Assembly: GCA_019236035.1 (NCBI GenBank)
Contig: JAFAJU010000260.1
Coordinates: 1-6,131, forward strand
Source of the DNA: Verrucomicrobiota bacterium
Lineage (GTDB): Bacteria; Verrucomicrobiota; Verrucomicrobiia; Chthoniobacterales; JAFAMB01
Length of the DNA: 6,131 nucleotides
Reading direction: 5' to 3'
A model generated the notes under the pieces. It did not search any database. It worked only from the letters and a program-made list of their open reading frames with translations, and was not told the DNA's origin. Shown piece by piece: positions 1-6,119 of this stretch. The first letter of the stretch is position 1, and each line of letters begins with the position of its first letter. A program made the position numbers and the translations under genes.

Positions 1-189
1 AACGCCCGAGAACGCCGGGAACGCCCGAGAACGCCGGGAACGCCCGAGAACGCCGGGAACGCCCGAGAACGCCGGGAACGCCCGAGAACGCCAGGAACGC
101 CCGAGAACGCCAGGAACGCGCGAGAACGCGCGAGAAGGCGGGGAGCACGCGAGAACGCTGAGAACGCGCGAAGACGCACGGCAATCGCA
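1..189 (+). repeat. Tandem repeat array of 19 bp units (left array)
   Basis: Six near-perfect 19 bp units run head to tail from 1 to 114. The consensus is AACGCCCGAGAACGCCGGG, itself a 10-mer plus a 9-mer that share the AACGCC core. Units 1-4 are identical. Units 5 and 6 carry CCAGG in place of CCGGG. From 115 to about 189 the same core decays into degenerate copies such as AACGCGCGAG and AACGCTGAG. No open frame with coding character crosses it, and the array may continue left of the window. It faces a second array of the same motif on the opposite strand (about 249-350). Confidence 0.9.
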
Positions 190-248
190 ATGCCAAACAA
201 AAAAACAAGGCTATCGATTCTTAGGCGTCATATACGTCGCTCGCCATT
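190..248. other. Unique spacer between the two facing repeat arrays
   Basis: This stretch is clearly more AT-rich than its flanks and includes an A-rich run near 197-207. It contains none of the GAACGCC-type repeats. I see no convincing gene, promoter pair or terminator in it. If the flanking arrays pair with each other, this segment would be the loop. Confidence 0.5.
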
Positions 249-350
249 CATCCGTTCGCATCCGTTCTCGGCGCTCTCGCGCGTTCCCGGCGTTCCCGGC
301 GTTCTCGGCGCTCTCGCGCGTTCTCGGCGTTTTCAGCGGCGTTCTCGGCG
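249..350 (-). repeat. Degenerate tandem repeat array, inverted relative to the left array
   Basis: Read on the minus strand this is a series of about 9-10 bp units such as CGAGAACGC, CGGGAACGC and CGAGAGCGC, the same motif family as positions 1-189 but in the opposite orientation. Positions 289-305 are the exact reverse complement of 9-25 (17 bp). A 23 bp segment is perfectly duplicated at 264-286 and 301-323. At the outer end the units degrade into two copies of CATCCGTTC (249-257 and 259-267). The array begins within a few bases of the luxC-like stop codon, so it would form the 3' end of that operon's transcript. Confidence 0.85.
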
Positions 351-353
351 ATT

Positions 354-1430
354 TCACCCCATCCCCTCAATATCCACGTAGCGCACGAGACTCGCCAGGG
401 TGGGCCAGCCGTCATGATGCCAGGTCAGTGGCGGATTTTGCATTTGACCGATCCGGCAGACGCGTTGTGCGCCCAAACGGATCGCTTGTCTCACGGACTC
501 CAGATTGACTGGATGAAGCCCAATGGTACTGATCTGCGGCCGAATCGGAGCCACCGCGGATTCGAGCTCGGACGGCATCGGCTTAACAAAGATAGTTCTG
601 TGCAATGGATTCGCGGCCGGCGCGGAACCCGGGTCGTGGATCACGACCCAGTCCAGTGTGCCCGTGCTTTCCCAAACGACAACGCCAGGTTCGGTGGCGG
701 CGCGAAATTTCCATTCCTCACGACAGCCTCTCAGAGCAGCGGCAATCTCGTACCCTCGCCGGGTCGCCGGACCGGCAAGGCAGAGCTCTCCGAGGTGCTT
801 GGCGAGCAGTGAGGCGAAGCCCTCGGAATCGCCAGCCACATAGTAGAATTGCGGAGATAGACAACCCAACTGGTCGAATACAAACACATCGCGAGCTGCG
901 CCGTCGACCACCATTTGATCATATGAACCCCTGATCAGGCCGAAACTGATTCTATGCCCGTGCGCTAGCAAACGTTGCGTTGGCAGGAGCCGTTGTGAGA
1001 ACTCCCGGACCGTTTCATCGGAGCCGTATACTACGACCGCCTCTGCGTCTCGTGCCCAACTTGGGTCCAGCTGAACGGCCAGCTCCGGCCTTAACGCCGG
1101 CGGCAATCGAAGGGCGAACTCGTCAACTTCAGGCAATCCTCCCTGTGGCAATTTTATCCGGTTTTTGGCGCCCACAATGATACCACGAATAAGGCTTTGC
1201 AGAGCAGCATGCGGAGTGTTTCCGCTGACGACATGAAGAATAGGACTGAGCGGCTGGGCTAAACAGTGCTGCCGTCCGTATTCAGGCGGCTCAGGTGGCT
1301 CGCCTTCGCGCAGAAGATCACCAAGCTCCAACTTTATCCACCGCAAAATGTTTTCCGCGGTCAGGTCTCCCAGCCAGGGGTAATCCGCGGCAGCCGAGGC
1401 GACGGCCCCGATTCGGTCAGCAAGTTTCAT
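354..1430 (-). CDS. luxC: LuxC-like acyl-CoA reductase
   Basis: This is a 358-aa member of the LuxC family (aldehyde dehydrogenase superfamily), which reduces an activated acyl group to a fatty aldehyde with NADPH. Family landmarks appear in order: VVSGNTPHAALQSLIRG (67-83, nucleotide-binding region), KLP (93-95), VVVYGSDETVREF (132-144), HGHRISFGLI (157-166) and DQLGCLSPQ (186-194), which carries the presumed catalytic Cys190. The C-terminus reads RVCRIGQMQNPP (323-334), followed by W-HHDGWP. It is over 100 residues shorter than the roughly 480-aa Vibrio LuxC, but all core motifs are present and it ends naturally. I chose ATG 1430, 7 bp after the luxE-like stop, because GAGG lies 11 nt upstream. 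ATG 1466 (370 aa) is possible but lacks a ribosome site and overlaps luxE by 29 nt. The family is confident; the substrate is unknown. Confidence 0.87.
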   Translation of the reverse strand: MKLADRIGAVASAAADYPWLGDLTAENILRWIKLELGDLLREGEPPEPPEYGRQHCLAQPLSPILHVVSGNTPHAALQSLIRGIIVGAKNRIKLPQGGLPEVDEFALRLPPALRPELAVQLDPSWARDAEAVVVYGSDETVREFSQRLLPTQRLLAHGHRISFGLIRGSYDQMVVDGAARDVFVFDQLGCLSPQFYYVAGDSEGFASLLAKHLGELCLAGPATRRGYEIAAALRGCREEWKFRAATEPGVVVWESTGTLDWVVIHDPGSAPAANPLHRTIFVKPMPSELESAVAPIRPQISTIGLHPVNLESVRQAIRLGAQRVCRIGQMQNPPLTWHHDGWPTLASLVRYVDIEGMG

Positions 1431-1437
1431 CTGACCA

Positions 1438-2466
1438 TCAACCTCGAACAAGCTGCAGGAGTTCATCCATAGCACGCGAACAACCGCGCGGTAACGCTCC
1501 CGGATCGCGCCCGCGCAGCAGGAAGCCGCCATCTGCCTGGGCAATCGCCAGGTCCTGGGTCTGTATAGCCAGAACGGACCACAGGTTCGCCAGATCAAAA
1601 ATCCGTAGCAACCCCCGCTCGCCCGAGGGTGCTTCCTCATTTGTATTGGGGTCAATGATTAGAAATTTCATCCAGGGTGGGGCTCGATGGGGACGGTTGA
1701 GACCGTAGGAATAGAATTGCGAGCTGAGCTCGGTCATCCCGTATTCATTCCAGAGCGAGTCGGTAGTGATTCCAAATTGCCCGCAAAGCCGGTCATATAG
1801 TTCGCGCTTGGCAACGTCGCGTCCACTTCCCTTGAATCCACCCGTTTCCATGGCAATGCTCCCTGGCGGCAATTCGACCCGCAGGTTTGGGGCCTGTTCC
1901 ATCAGATTCAAGAACGCCAGCGCTGTGCCGAATAGGGTCAGAGGCTTTTCACGGTCGCTGAGCCGGTCCTTGAGCCGGTCGATTTCAAGACATCCATTTC
2001 TGGTTATAAAAAAGCACTCCCGCTGAAAATCGGTCAGGAAGCCGCCCATTCGGCAAAGCGACGAAAACGGCGCATCATCGGGGTGTTGCAGCAACGCAAC
2101 AAAATTGTGCCGCGGCAGCTGAAAGAAATCCCAACACCGTTGGACGGCGGTTTCGTACAATCGCAACGACTGGAAAAAATGTTTTCCGTAACCCTCTCCG
2201 GTCGTGCCGCTTGTCCGGAACTCCGCGCGGGTCTGCTCGATCGGGAAAGATCGGAGTTCAGCATGTTTAAATGCCTGCTGCGGCACGCCGGGAATATCCT
2301 TCCAAGAGGCGATCCGTTGCGGCGTCCCGAGAAACTCGCAATAACTCGCGTAGACGGGATTCTTACGTCGCTGATGTTCGAAAACGGTCAGGGCTAACGG
2401 TTCGAACTTGTCATCCGATGGCTCACTGAGAAATCGCAGAATTTCTGTTTCGAGGGACCCAATCAT
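1438..2466 (-). CDS. luxE: LuxE-like acyl-protein synthetase (acyl-activating enzyme)
   Basis: This 342-aa protein belongs to the LuxE/PaaK branch of adenylate-forming enzymes. In the fatty acid reductase complex LuxE activates a carboxylic acid with ATP, holds the acyl group as a thioester and passes it to LuxC. Visible motifs are the phosphate loop [16 protein letters not shown] (83-98), [11 protein letters not shown] (206-216), [10 protein letters not shown] (241-250), TQDLA with the ribose-binding Asp (303-307) and the hinge/C-terminal [13 protein letters not shown] (318-330). Cys329 is a candidate acyl-carrying cysteine by position, which is an inference. The length is close to that of Vibrio LuxE (about 370-380 aa). 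Its ATG overlaps the yjbQ stop as ATGA. A GGAG lies only one base before the ATG, too close for normal use, so translational coupling to yjbQ is likely. The next gene is its expected partner, LuxC. Confidence 0.87.
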   Translation of the reverse strand: MIGSLETEILRFLSEPSDDKFEPLALTVFEHQRRKNPVYASYCEFLGTPQRIASWKDIPGVPQQAFKHAELRSFPIEQTRAEFRTSGTTGEGYGKHFFQSLRLYETAVQRCWDFFQLPRHNFVALLQHPDDAPFSSLCRMGGFLTDFQRECFFITRNGCLEIDRLKDRLSDREKPLTLFGTALAFLNLMEQAPNLRVELPPGSIAMETGGFKGSGRDVAKRELYDRLCGQFGITTDSLWNEYGMTELSSQFYSYGLNRPHRAPPWMKFLIIDPNTNEEAPSGERGLLRIFDLANLWSVLAIQTQDLAIAQADGGFLLRGRDPGALPRGCSRAMDELLQLVRG

Positions 2467-2879
2467 TCTCCAATAATTTTAACCAAAACGCGCTTGCGTC
2501 GTTTGCCGTCGAATTCGCCGTAAAAAATTTCTTCCCAAGGGCCAAAATCAAGTTTTCCTTTTGTGATAGCTACCACAACCTCACGACCCATGACAGTACG
2601 TTTGAGATGTGCGTCGGCGTTATCCTCAGCGCCGTTGTGCGCGTATTGCGAATGAGGTTTCTCCGGTGCGAGCTTTTCCAGCCAGTTCTCAAAGTCTTGA
2701 TGAAGCCCTGATTCATTGTCGTTGATGAAAACGCTCGCGGTAATGTGCATCGCATTCACCAATGCGAGCCCTTCGGCAACGCCGCTTTCCTGAACGCACT
2801 GCTCAATCTGCGGTGTGATTCGAAAAAACTGCCTCCGTTGCTTGGCCTCGAACCAAAGTTCCTTTCGGTAGGATTTCAT
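2463..2879 (-). CDS. yjbQ: YjbQ/UPF0047 family protein
   Basis: This 138-aa protein matches the compact YjbQ/UPF0047 family across its whole length. Conserved features are [17 protein letters not shown] (37-53, with His45 and Asn53), [18 protein letters not shown] (55-72), [13 protein letters not shown] (81-93, with His81 and His91), [14 protein letters not shown] (97-110) and the terminal [13 protein letters not shown] (113-125) before RKRVLVKI. The histidines are the family's putative metal or active site. E. coli YjbQ has been linked to weak thiamin-phosphate synthase activity, but the physiological role is unsettled, so I assign no reaction. AGGAG lies 8 nt before the ATG, an excellent ribosome site. 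It is the first gene of the minus-strand operon and overlaps the luxE-like gene by 4 nt (ATGA). There is no evident functional reason for it to precede LuxE and LuxC. Confidence 0.9.
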   Translation of the reverse strand: MKSYRKELWFEAKQRRQFFRITPQIEQCVQESGVAEGLALVNAMHITASVFINDNESGLHQDFENWLEKLAPEKPHSQYAHNGAEDNADAHLKRTVMGREVVVAITKGKLDFGPWEEIFYGEFDGKRRKRVLVKIIGE

Positions 2880-2902
2880 AACACAGTCTCCTAACCTAAG
2901 AA

Positions 2903-2930
2903 TTCACTGGACTAAAGGTTTCCCTATAAT
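2903..2930 (+). promoter_or_regulatory. Predicted sigma-70-type promoter for the 165-aa gene
   Basis: A perfect -10 hexamer TATAAT sits at 2925-2930. TTCACT at 2903-2908 matches four of six -35 positions with a 16 bp spacer. Transcription would start near 2937, only about 17 nt before the ATG at 2954. The -10 core is close to symmetric (TATAATAT), so the minus strand also shows TATTAT (2931-2926) facing yjbQ. I found no good -35 for that direction, so a divergent promoter is only suggested. Confidence 0.5.
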
Positions 2931-2953
2931 ATCAATCGTTCGTTCCCAACATC

Positions 2954-3451
2954 ATGAAGTGCCACGAAATCTTCAGCAGACTTTCGCCTGAGCTGACGAA
3001 TGAAATTTTTGCGCACCTGATCGAGCACGAGAAGCCGGTCTATAAGGCGATGATCCAGAACATTGCGACGCGCCGGAAACTGCGACCGGTTTTTATCGAG
3101 CGCAAACCGAAGAACGAACGGCACATTTGGTTGAGGCAAGCGCTGTCAATGAGAGGAGCCGATGACATTGCCACTCAATTACTCCAGATCTGGTTGCTCG
3201 GCGCGCACCGGCAGATGATTTGCGACTTTCTTGATTCGTTGGGTATAAAGCATGATGGGAAAGGCGTCGTCGACAGTCTGCCGGCTGAGCCTTCGCGGGA
3301 AGCATTAACGGACACCATCACAAAACTCCTGGAGCGTCGTTCAGCCGAGGTCGTGGCCGTTTACCTTCATGCTTTTCAAGCCATGGACGAAACAGGCTGG
3401 TCTACGCTGGATGAAGTTCTGGCCAATGACGCACGGGTTGCGTTAGGTTAG
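2954..3451 (+). CDS. Hypothetical protein, 165 aa, predicted all-helical
   Basis: I do not recognise this family. The protein is soluble in appearance, with no signal peptide or membrane span, and its composition suggests a bundle of amphipathic helices. It has a basic patch RRKLRPVFIERKPKNERH (40-57), a hydrophobic helix around DDIATQLLQIWLLGAHRQMI (70-89), a Gly/Pro-containing turn (97-113), and a C-terminal helical pair ending DEVLANDARVAL. Two cysteines (Cys3 and Cys90) do not form a metal motif. The ATG at 2954 has no Shine-Dalgarno sequence. The frame opens directly behind a consensus -10, which supports this start. It is a stand-alone gene, divergent from yjbQ and followed by a 258 bp gap. 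The balanced codon use and regular helical pattern make it a probable real gene. Confidence 0.75.
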   Translation: MKCHEIFSRLSPELTNEIFAHLIEHEKPVYKAMIQNIATRRKLRPVFIERKPKNERHIWLRQALSMRGADDIATQLLQIWLLGAHRQMICDFLDSLGIKHDGKGVVDSLPAEPSREALTDTITKLLERRSAEVVAVYLHAFQAMDETGWSTLDEVLANDARVALG

Positions 3452-3480
3452 CATCAGATCATAACAATCAATATTTACTG

Positions 3481-3655
3481 CGCCGGTAGGGCGAGGCTCC
3501 GCCCGAGCCGCGGGGCATGACGCGGTACGCCGTAGGCGAACCGTCTCGGTTTGCTAAGTTCCGAAGAGTGCAAAGCGGGACGCTTCGCCTACTCTGGGTC
3601 GCGCGCCGCGGCTCGGACGGAGCCTCGCTCTACCGGGAGCCTCGCCCTACCGGCG
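3481..3655. repeat. Nested palindromic intergenic element (REP/MITE-like)
   Basis: The outermost 20 bp, CGCCGGTAGGGCGAGGCTCC (3481-3500), are perfectly inverted at 3636-3655. The first arm also pairs over 31 bp with 3606-3636 (29 of 31 identities). An inner stem pairs 3532-3554 with 3570-3592 (20 of 23), leaving a 15 nt loop (3555-3569). On the + strand RNA two of the five mismatches become G-U pairs, so a long, stable hairpin is expected. No T-tract follows, so this is not a standard terminator. No transposase is encoded inside. It fills most of the gap between the 165-aa gene and rlmN. The pattern is typical of non-autonomous dispersed repeats, but whether other copies exist cannot be seen here. 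Confidence 0.85.
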
Positions 3656-3697
3656 GTTGCCTCCCAGTTGAACCCACTCTGATTTATGTGATGCTTC

Positions 3698-3701
3698 GGA
3701 G
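3698..3701 (+). promoter_or_regulatory. Ribosome binding site of rlmN
   Basis: GGAG lies 8 nt before the ATG at 3710, which fixes that start. A second purine run, AAGG (3704-3707), is too close to the ATG to be the main site. No strong promoter is visible between the palindromic element and rlmN. TTGAAC at 3668-3673 resembles a -35, but nothing close to TATAAT lies at the right distance. Confidence 0.6.
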
Positions 3702-3709
3702 TTAAGGCA

Positions 3710-4798
3710 ATGGATAAAAAGCCTTCGATCTACAACCTTACGCTGCCGGAGCTCGAAACCTGGTTTTCGGCCCGGGGCGAACCCGCCTATCGGGCGGCCC
3801 AGGCCTTACACTGGCTTTATCAGAAGAGGAATGATCGATTTCAGGAGATGTCTGATCTATCGGAAAAATTGCGAACCGAGCTCGGCCTTGAGTTCACGCT
3901 GGAACCGCTCCGTTGCGTCCGCACAAACGGTTCACGTGATACGACCCAGAAGTTTCTTTTTGCCCTCAGGGACAACAGCTTCATTGAATCAGTTTTGATC
4001 CCGGCAAGCCCGGCACTCTACGGTTCCTCCTCAGACCGGAAGACCATCTGTATTTCTACGCAGGTTGGTTGTGCTTACGGATGTAAGTTCTGCGCCAGCG
4101 GACTGGAAGGATGGACCCGAAATCTGGAGCCCGGAGAGATTGTTGAACAGGTTCTCCGGGTTGAGGCCCTGAGCGGCGAGAAGATCAACAACATTGTGTT
4201 TATGGGGATGGGAGAGCCTTTGGCCAACTACGAAAATCTTTTGCGGGCAATTGAGGTTATCCGAGCGCCCTGGGGTGTCGGTATAGGGGCTCGGCATATC
4301 ACAGTTTCAACGAGCGGACTAGCGCCCAGAATCCGTGATCTTGCGGATCAACCGCTCCAGATCCGCCTGGCGGTCTCGTTGCACGGAGCGACCGACGAGG
4401 TGCGCCGGCAGATTATGCCGATTAATCGCAGATTTAATGTCGCCACATTGATCGACGCATGCGCATACTATTGTGAAAAGAAAGGCCAGCGGATTACGTT
4501 TGAATATATCTTGATCGAGCAGGTGAACGATCAGCTGGATCAAGCTATCGAACTAGCGAAGCTGGCAAGAAGGCTGGACGCGAAAGTGAATCTGATTCCG
4601 TACAATGCCGTCCAAGGTTTGAGCTGGAAGCGACCTTCGCGAGCGCGGCAGCAGGCTTTTTTGCGCGCTCTCCGGACGAGCGCGGTGGATGCCACCATCC
4701 GCACGGAAAAAGGGCACGACATAGACGCAGCTTGTGGTCAACTTCGGCTCCAGACAATGCGAGACAAAAACTTTGCAGGTTCCGGCAACCTGAGATAA
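3710..4798 (+). CDS. rlmN: RlmN: dual-specificity 23S rRNA A2503 / tRNA A37 C2-methyltransferase
   Basis: This is a complete 362-aa radical-SAM enzyme of the Cfr/RlmN family, which methylates C2 of adenosine 2503 in 23S rRNA and, in studied species, A37 of some tRNAs. The 4Fe-4S motif is C121-AYG-C125-KF-C128. Cys114, seven residues before the cluster, and Cys342 in DIDAACGQL match the two mechanistic cysteines of E. coli RlmN (Cys118 and Cys355). Other family signatures are STQVGCAYGCKFCASG (116-131), NIVFMGMGEPLANYENL (161-177), HITVSTSG (196-203), RLAVSLHG (219-226), MPINRRF (236-242) and VNLIPYN (293-299). The N-terminal accessory domain (about 1-100) is present. No key residue is missing. 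The acidic unknown gene follows after 11 bp, suggesting co-transcription. Confidence 0.97.
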   Translation: MDKKPSIYNLTLPELETWFSARGEPAYRAAQALHWLYQKRNDRFQEMSDLSEKLRTELGLEFTLEPLRCVRTNGSRDTTQKFLFALRDNSFIESVLIPASPALYGSSSDRKTICISTQVGCAYGCKFCASGLEGWTRNLEPGEIVEQVLRVEALSGEKINNIVFMGMGEPLANYENLLRAIEVIRAPWGVGIGARHITVSTSGLAPRIRDLADQPLQIRLAVSLHGATDEVRRQIMPINRRFNVATLIDACAYYCEKKGQRITFEYILIEQVNDQLDQAIELAKLARRLDAKVNLIPYNAVQGLSWKRPSRARQQAFLRALRTSAVDATIRTEKGHDIDAACGQLRLQTMRDKNFAGSGNLR

Positions 4799-4809
4799 AG
4801 GAACGGCGT

Positions 4810-5448
4810 ATGGCTGATTTCTACGATGAGCCAGAACGAGCTTGGGACGAGTACGATTGGGAACGATTTCTGCAACAGCAGGATAGCAAGACAGAACGCT
4901 ATATGGAGCTGTTCGAGAAATACATCGATGACCCGAATCGTGATCAGATCATCGCCCAGGAGATGGGGTGGACGCACCTCCTCGATCAGCCGTCGGAAGA
5001 AATCGAAGAAATCGAGTTTGAGCCTGATTTTGAGGTGGACGACGAGGGGGAGGAGGAGACCCAGGAAGTTTTTGAATCGCATCCTCTCTATCAAAATGCT
5101 TTTTCATTGACCGTCTGGATCGATCAATTGTTCGACGAAGTGCCCAATGCGGCTTCGAGCCCGATCGGCGTTAAGCTCGCGTCGCATGTGGCCGTCGCCA
5201 GCGCGAAACTGGCGGCGGCGTTAAGCGACCATGAAACCGAGGAAATCGGCATGACTATCGCTTACCTCAAGCGGGCCCTCAGGGCTATTTCGACCGCAAT
5301 TGAGGCGGCAACACAGATGAGTCACGACGGCAGTCTGAAAGCTCGGCAGTTTGAGGAGCTTTACCACCGGCTCTTTCAGGTTCGGGACAGCATCATAGTC
5401 ATGATGGGCGATCTTCGGGCGGAATGGCGCAGGCGTTACGGTGCTTAA
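4810..5448 (+). CDS. Hypothetical acidic protein, 212 aa, between rlmN and an ECF sigma factor
   Basis: I do not recognise a named family. The N-terminal part (1-60) is rich in Asp, Glu and aromatic residues (DEYDWERFLQQQ, YMELFEKYIDD). A strongly acidic low-complexity linker follows (about 62-89, runs of E/D). Residues 95-205 look like a helical bundle: an Ala-rich helix VKLASHVAVASAKLAAALSD (121-140), a second helix AYLKRALRAISTAIEAATQM (151-170), then a helix ending AEWRRRYGA. There is no signal peptide, membrane segment or cysteine motif, so it is probably cytosolic. The ATG at 4810 has AAGGA 7 nt upstream. An in-frame upstream ATG at 4732 would overlap rlmN by 67 nt and has no such site. 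The tight spacing to rlmN and to the sigma gene argues for one operon. A regulatory or scaffold role is possible, but nothing in the sequence proves it. Confidence 0.85.
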   Translation: MADFYDEPERAWDEYDWERFLQQQDSKTERYMELFEKYIDDPNRDQIIAQEMGWTHLLDQPSEEIEEIEFEPDFEVDDEGEEETQEVFESHPLYQNAFSLTVWIDQLFDEVPNAASSPIGVKLASHVAVASAKLAAALSDHETEEIGMTIAYLKRALRAISTAIEAATQMSHDGSLKARQFEELYHRLFQVRDSIIVMMGDLRAEWRRRYGA

Positions 5449-5466
5449 AAAAATTCGCAACAACCG

Positions 5467-5470
5467 GGAG
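5467..5470 (+). promoter_or_regulatory. Ribosome binding site deciding a TTG start for the sigma gene
   Basis: GGAG (within GGGAG, 5466-5470) lies 7 nt before TTG 5478. The upstream in-frame ATG at 5424 has only a GGCGGA directly abutting it. This favours initiation at TTG 5478, in a 29 nt gap after the previous gene. Confidence 0.5.
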
Positions 5471-5477
5471 TTTGCCG

Positions 5478-6119
5478 TTGAATGAAGTAGGCGAGCGTGC
5501 GTCTAACCTAGAGGCGGGTCACAGTCCTATCGATGCAGTTGAACCAGACGATGTCGAATTGGTGAAGCGGTGTCAGGTTGGAGATTCGAGCGCCTTTAAT
5601 GATTTGGTCACCCGTTACCGGAATAAAGTTTTTACGATGGTGTACGGGATGGTCCAGAACGAGCAAGACGCTTGGGATCTCGCTCAGGAGGGGTTCCTGA
5701 AAGCCTGGAAATCAATTCACCGTTTTAAGGGTCAATCGTCGTTCTATACCTGGCTGTATCGGATCATGACCAACGTGACGATCGATTCGCTTCGCCGGAA
5801 AGGGATTCATGGCGAAACCGAATTTGACGATAGGATTGCTCCCGCAAACGTGGAACCGGGCTCTCGAACTACCCCTTCGGATGTCCCGCTGCCACACAAA
5901 AAACTGGAGCAACGCGAAATTCGACAACGTATTGATGAAGCCATTGGCAAACTTTCGCCTGAGCATCGCGCAGTGATTGTGATGAAGGAGATAGAAGACT
6001 TGCAATATAGTGAAATTGCCGAAATTCTTAGTTGTTCCCTCGGCACTGTAATGTCGCGATTATTCTACGCCCGGAAAAAATTGCAGATCCTGTTGCGTGA
6101 CGTGTATGAAAACCTTTGA
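5478..6119 (+). CDS. ECF-type RNA polymerase sigma factor (RpoE-like)
   Basis: This is a 213-aa sigma-70 family regulator of the extracytoplasmic-function group, which redirects RNA polymerase to a set of promoters. The sigma region 2 domain spans about residues 38-108: AFNDLVTRYRNKVF, then DAWDLAQEGFLKAWKSI (64-80) for core binding, and the -10-binding FKGQSSFYTWLYRIMTNV (83-100) ending DSLRRK. A Pro-rich linker (about 110-142) joins it to region 4 (about 150-205), with LSPEHRAVIVMKEIEDL (159-175) and the -35-binding helix-turn-helix YSEIAEILSCSLGTVMSRLFYARKKL (177-202). No third domain is present. TTG 5478 is preferred because of its ribosome site. ATG 5424 (231 aa, 25 nt overlap with the gene before) is the alternative. 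Its target genes and inducing signal cannot be read from the window. Confidence 0.93.
   Translation: MNEVGERASNLEAGHSPIDAVEPDDVELVKRCQVGDSSAFNDLVTRYRNKVFTMVYGMVQNEQDAWDLAQEGFLKAWKSIHRFKGQSSFYTWLYRIMTNVTIDSLRRKGIHGETEFDDRIAPANVEPGSRTTPSDVPLPHKKLEQREIRQRIDEAIGKLSPEHRAVIVMKEIEDLQYSEIAEILSCSLGTVMSRLFYARKKLQILLRDVYENL

Noticed and set aside
1..350. CRISPR array
   Set aside because: The units are contiguous 9-19 bp tandem repeats with no unique spacers, and no cas gene is present.
190..381. Plus-strand 63-aa open frame through the right repeat array
   Set aside because: It is largely a translation of the repeats (Arg/Ser/Pro/Val rich, no domain), has no ribosome site and overlaps the 3' end of the luxC-like gene.
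1431..1655. N-terminal extension of the LuxC-like protein to ATG 1655
   Set aside because: The extra 75 residues lie largely in another frame of the luxE-like gene, lack LuxC-family character and have no ribosome site; starts at 1430 or 1466 fit operon spacing.
1295..1708. Plus-strand 137-aa open frame antisense to luxC/luxE
   Set aside because: Arg/Ser/Pro-rich shadow of GC-rich coding sequence, opposite two genes with clear family motifs.
354..2466. Bioluminescence (lux) operon
   Set aside because: Only luxC- and luxE-like genes are present; there is no luciferase (LuxAB) or LuxD thioesterase, and LuxC/LuxE-family proteins also occur in non-luminous bacteria.
3481..3655. Rho-independent terminator for the 165-aa gene
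   Set aside because: The hairpin is far longer than a normal terminator and no T-tract follows the right arm, so it is treated as a repeat element.
3517..3705. 62-aa open frame inside the palindromic element
   Set aside because: Its sequence is dictated by the inverted repeat, it has no ribosome site and no recognisable protein character.
4732..4809. Upstream start (ATG 4732) for the 212-aa acidic protein
   Set aside because: It overlaps rlmN by 67 nt and lacks a ribosome site, while ATG 4810 has AAGGA at ideal spacing.
4738..5094. Minus-strand 118-aa open frame with hydrophobic stretches
   Set aside because: It is the antisense of the acidic low-complexity region (GAG/GAA codons read as Leu/Phe/Ile), which creates a false membrane-like pattern.
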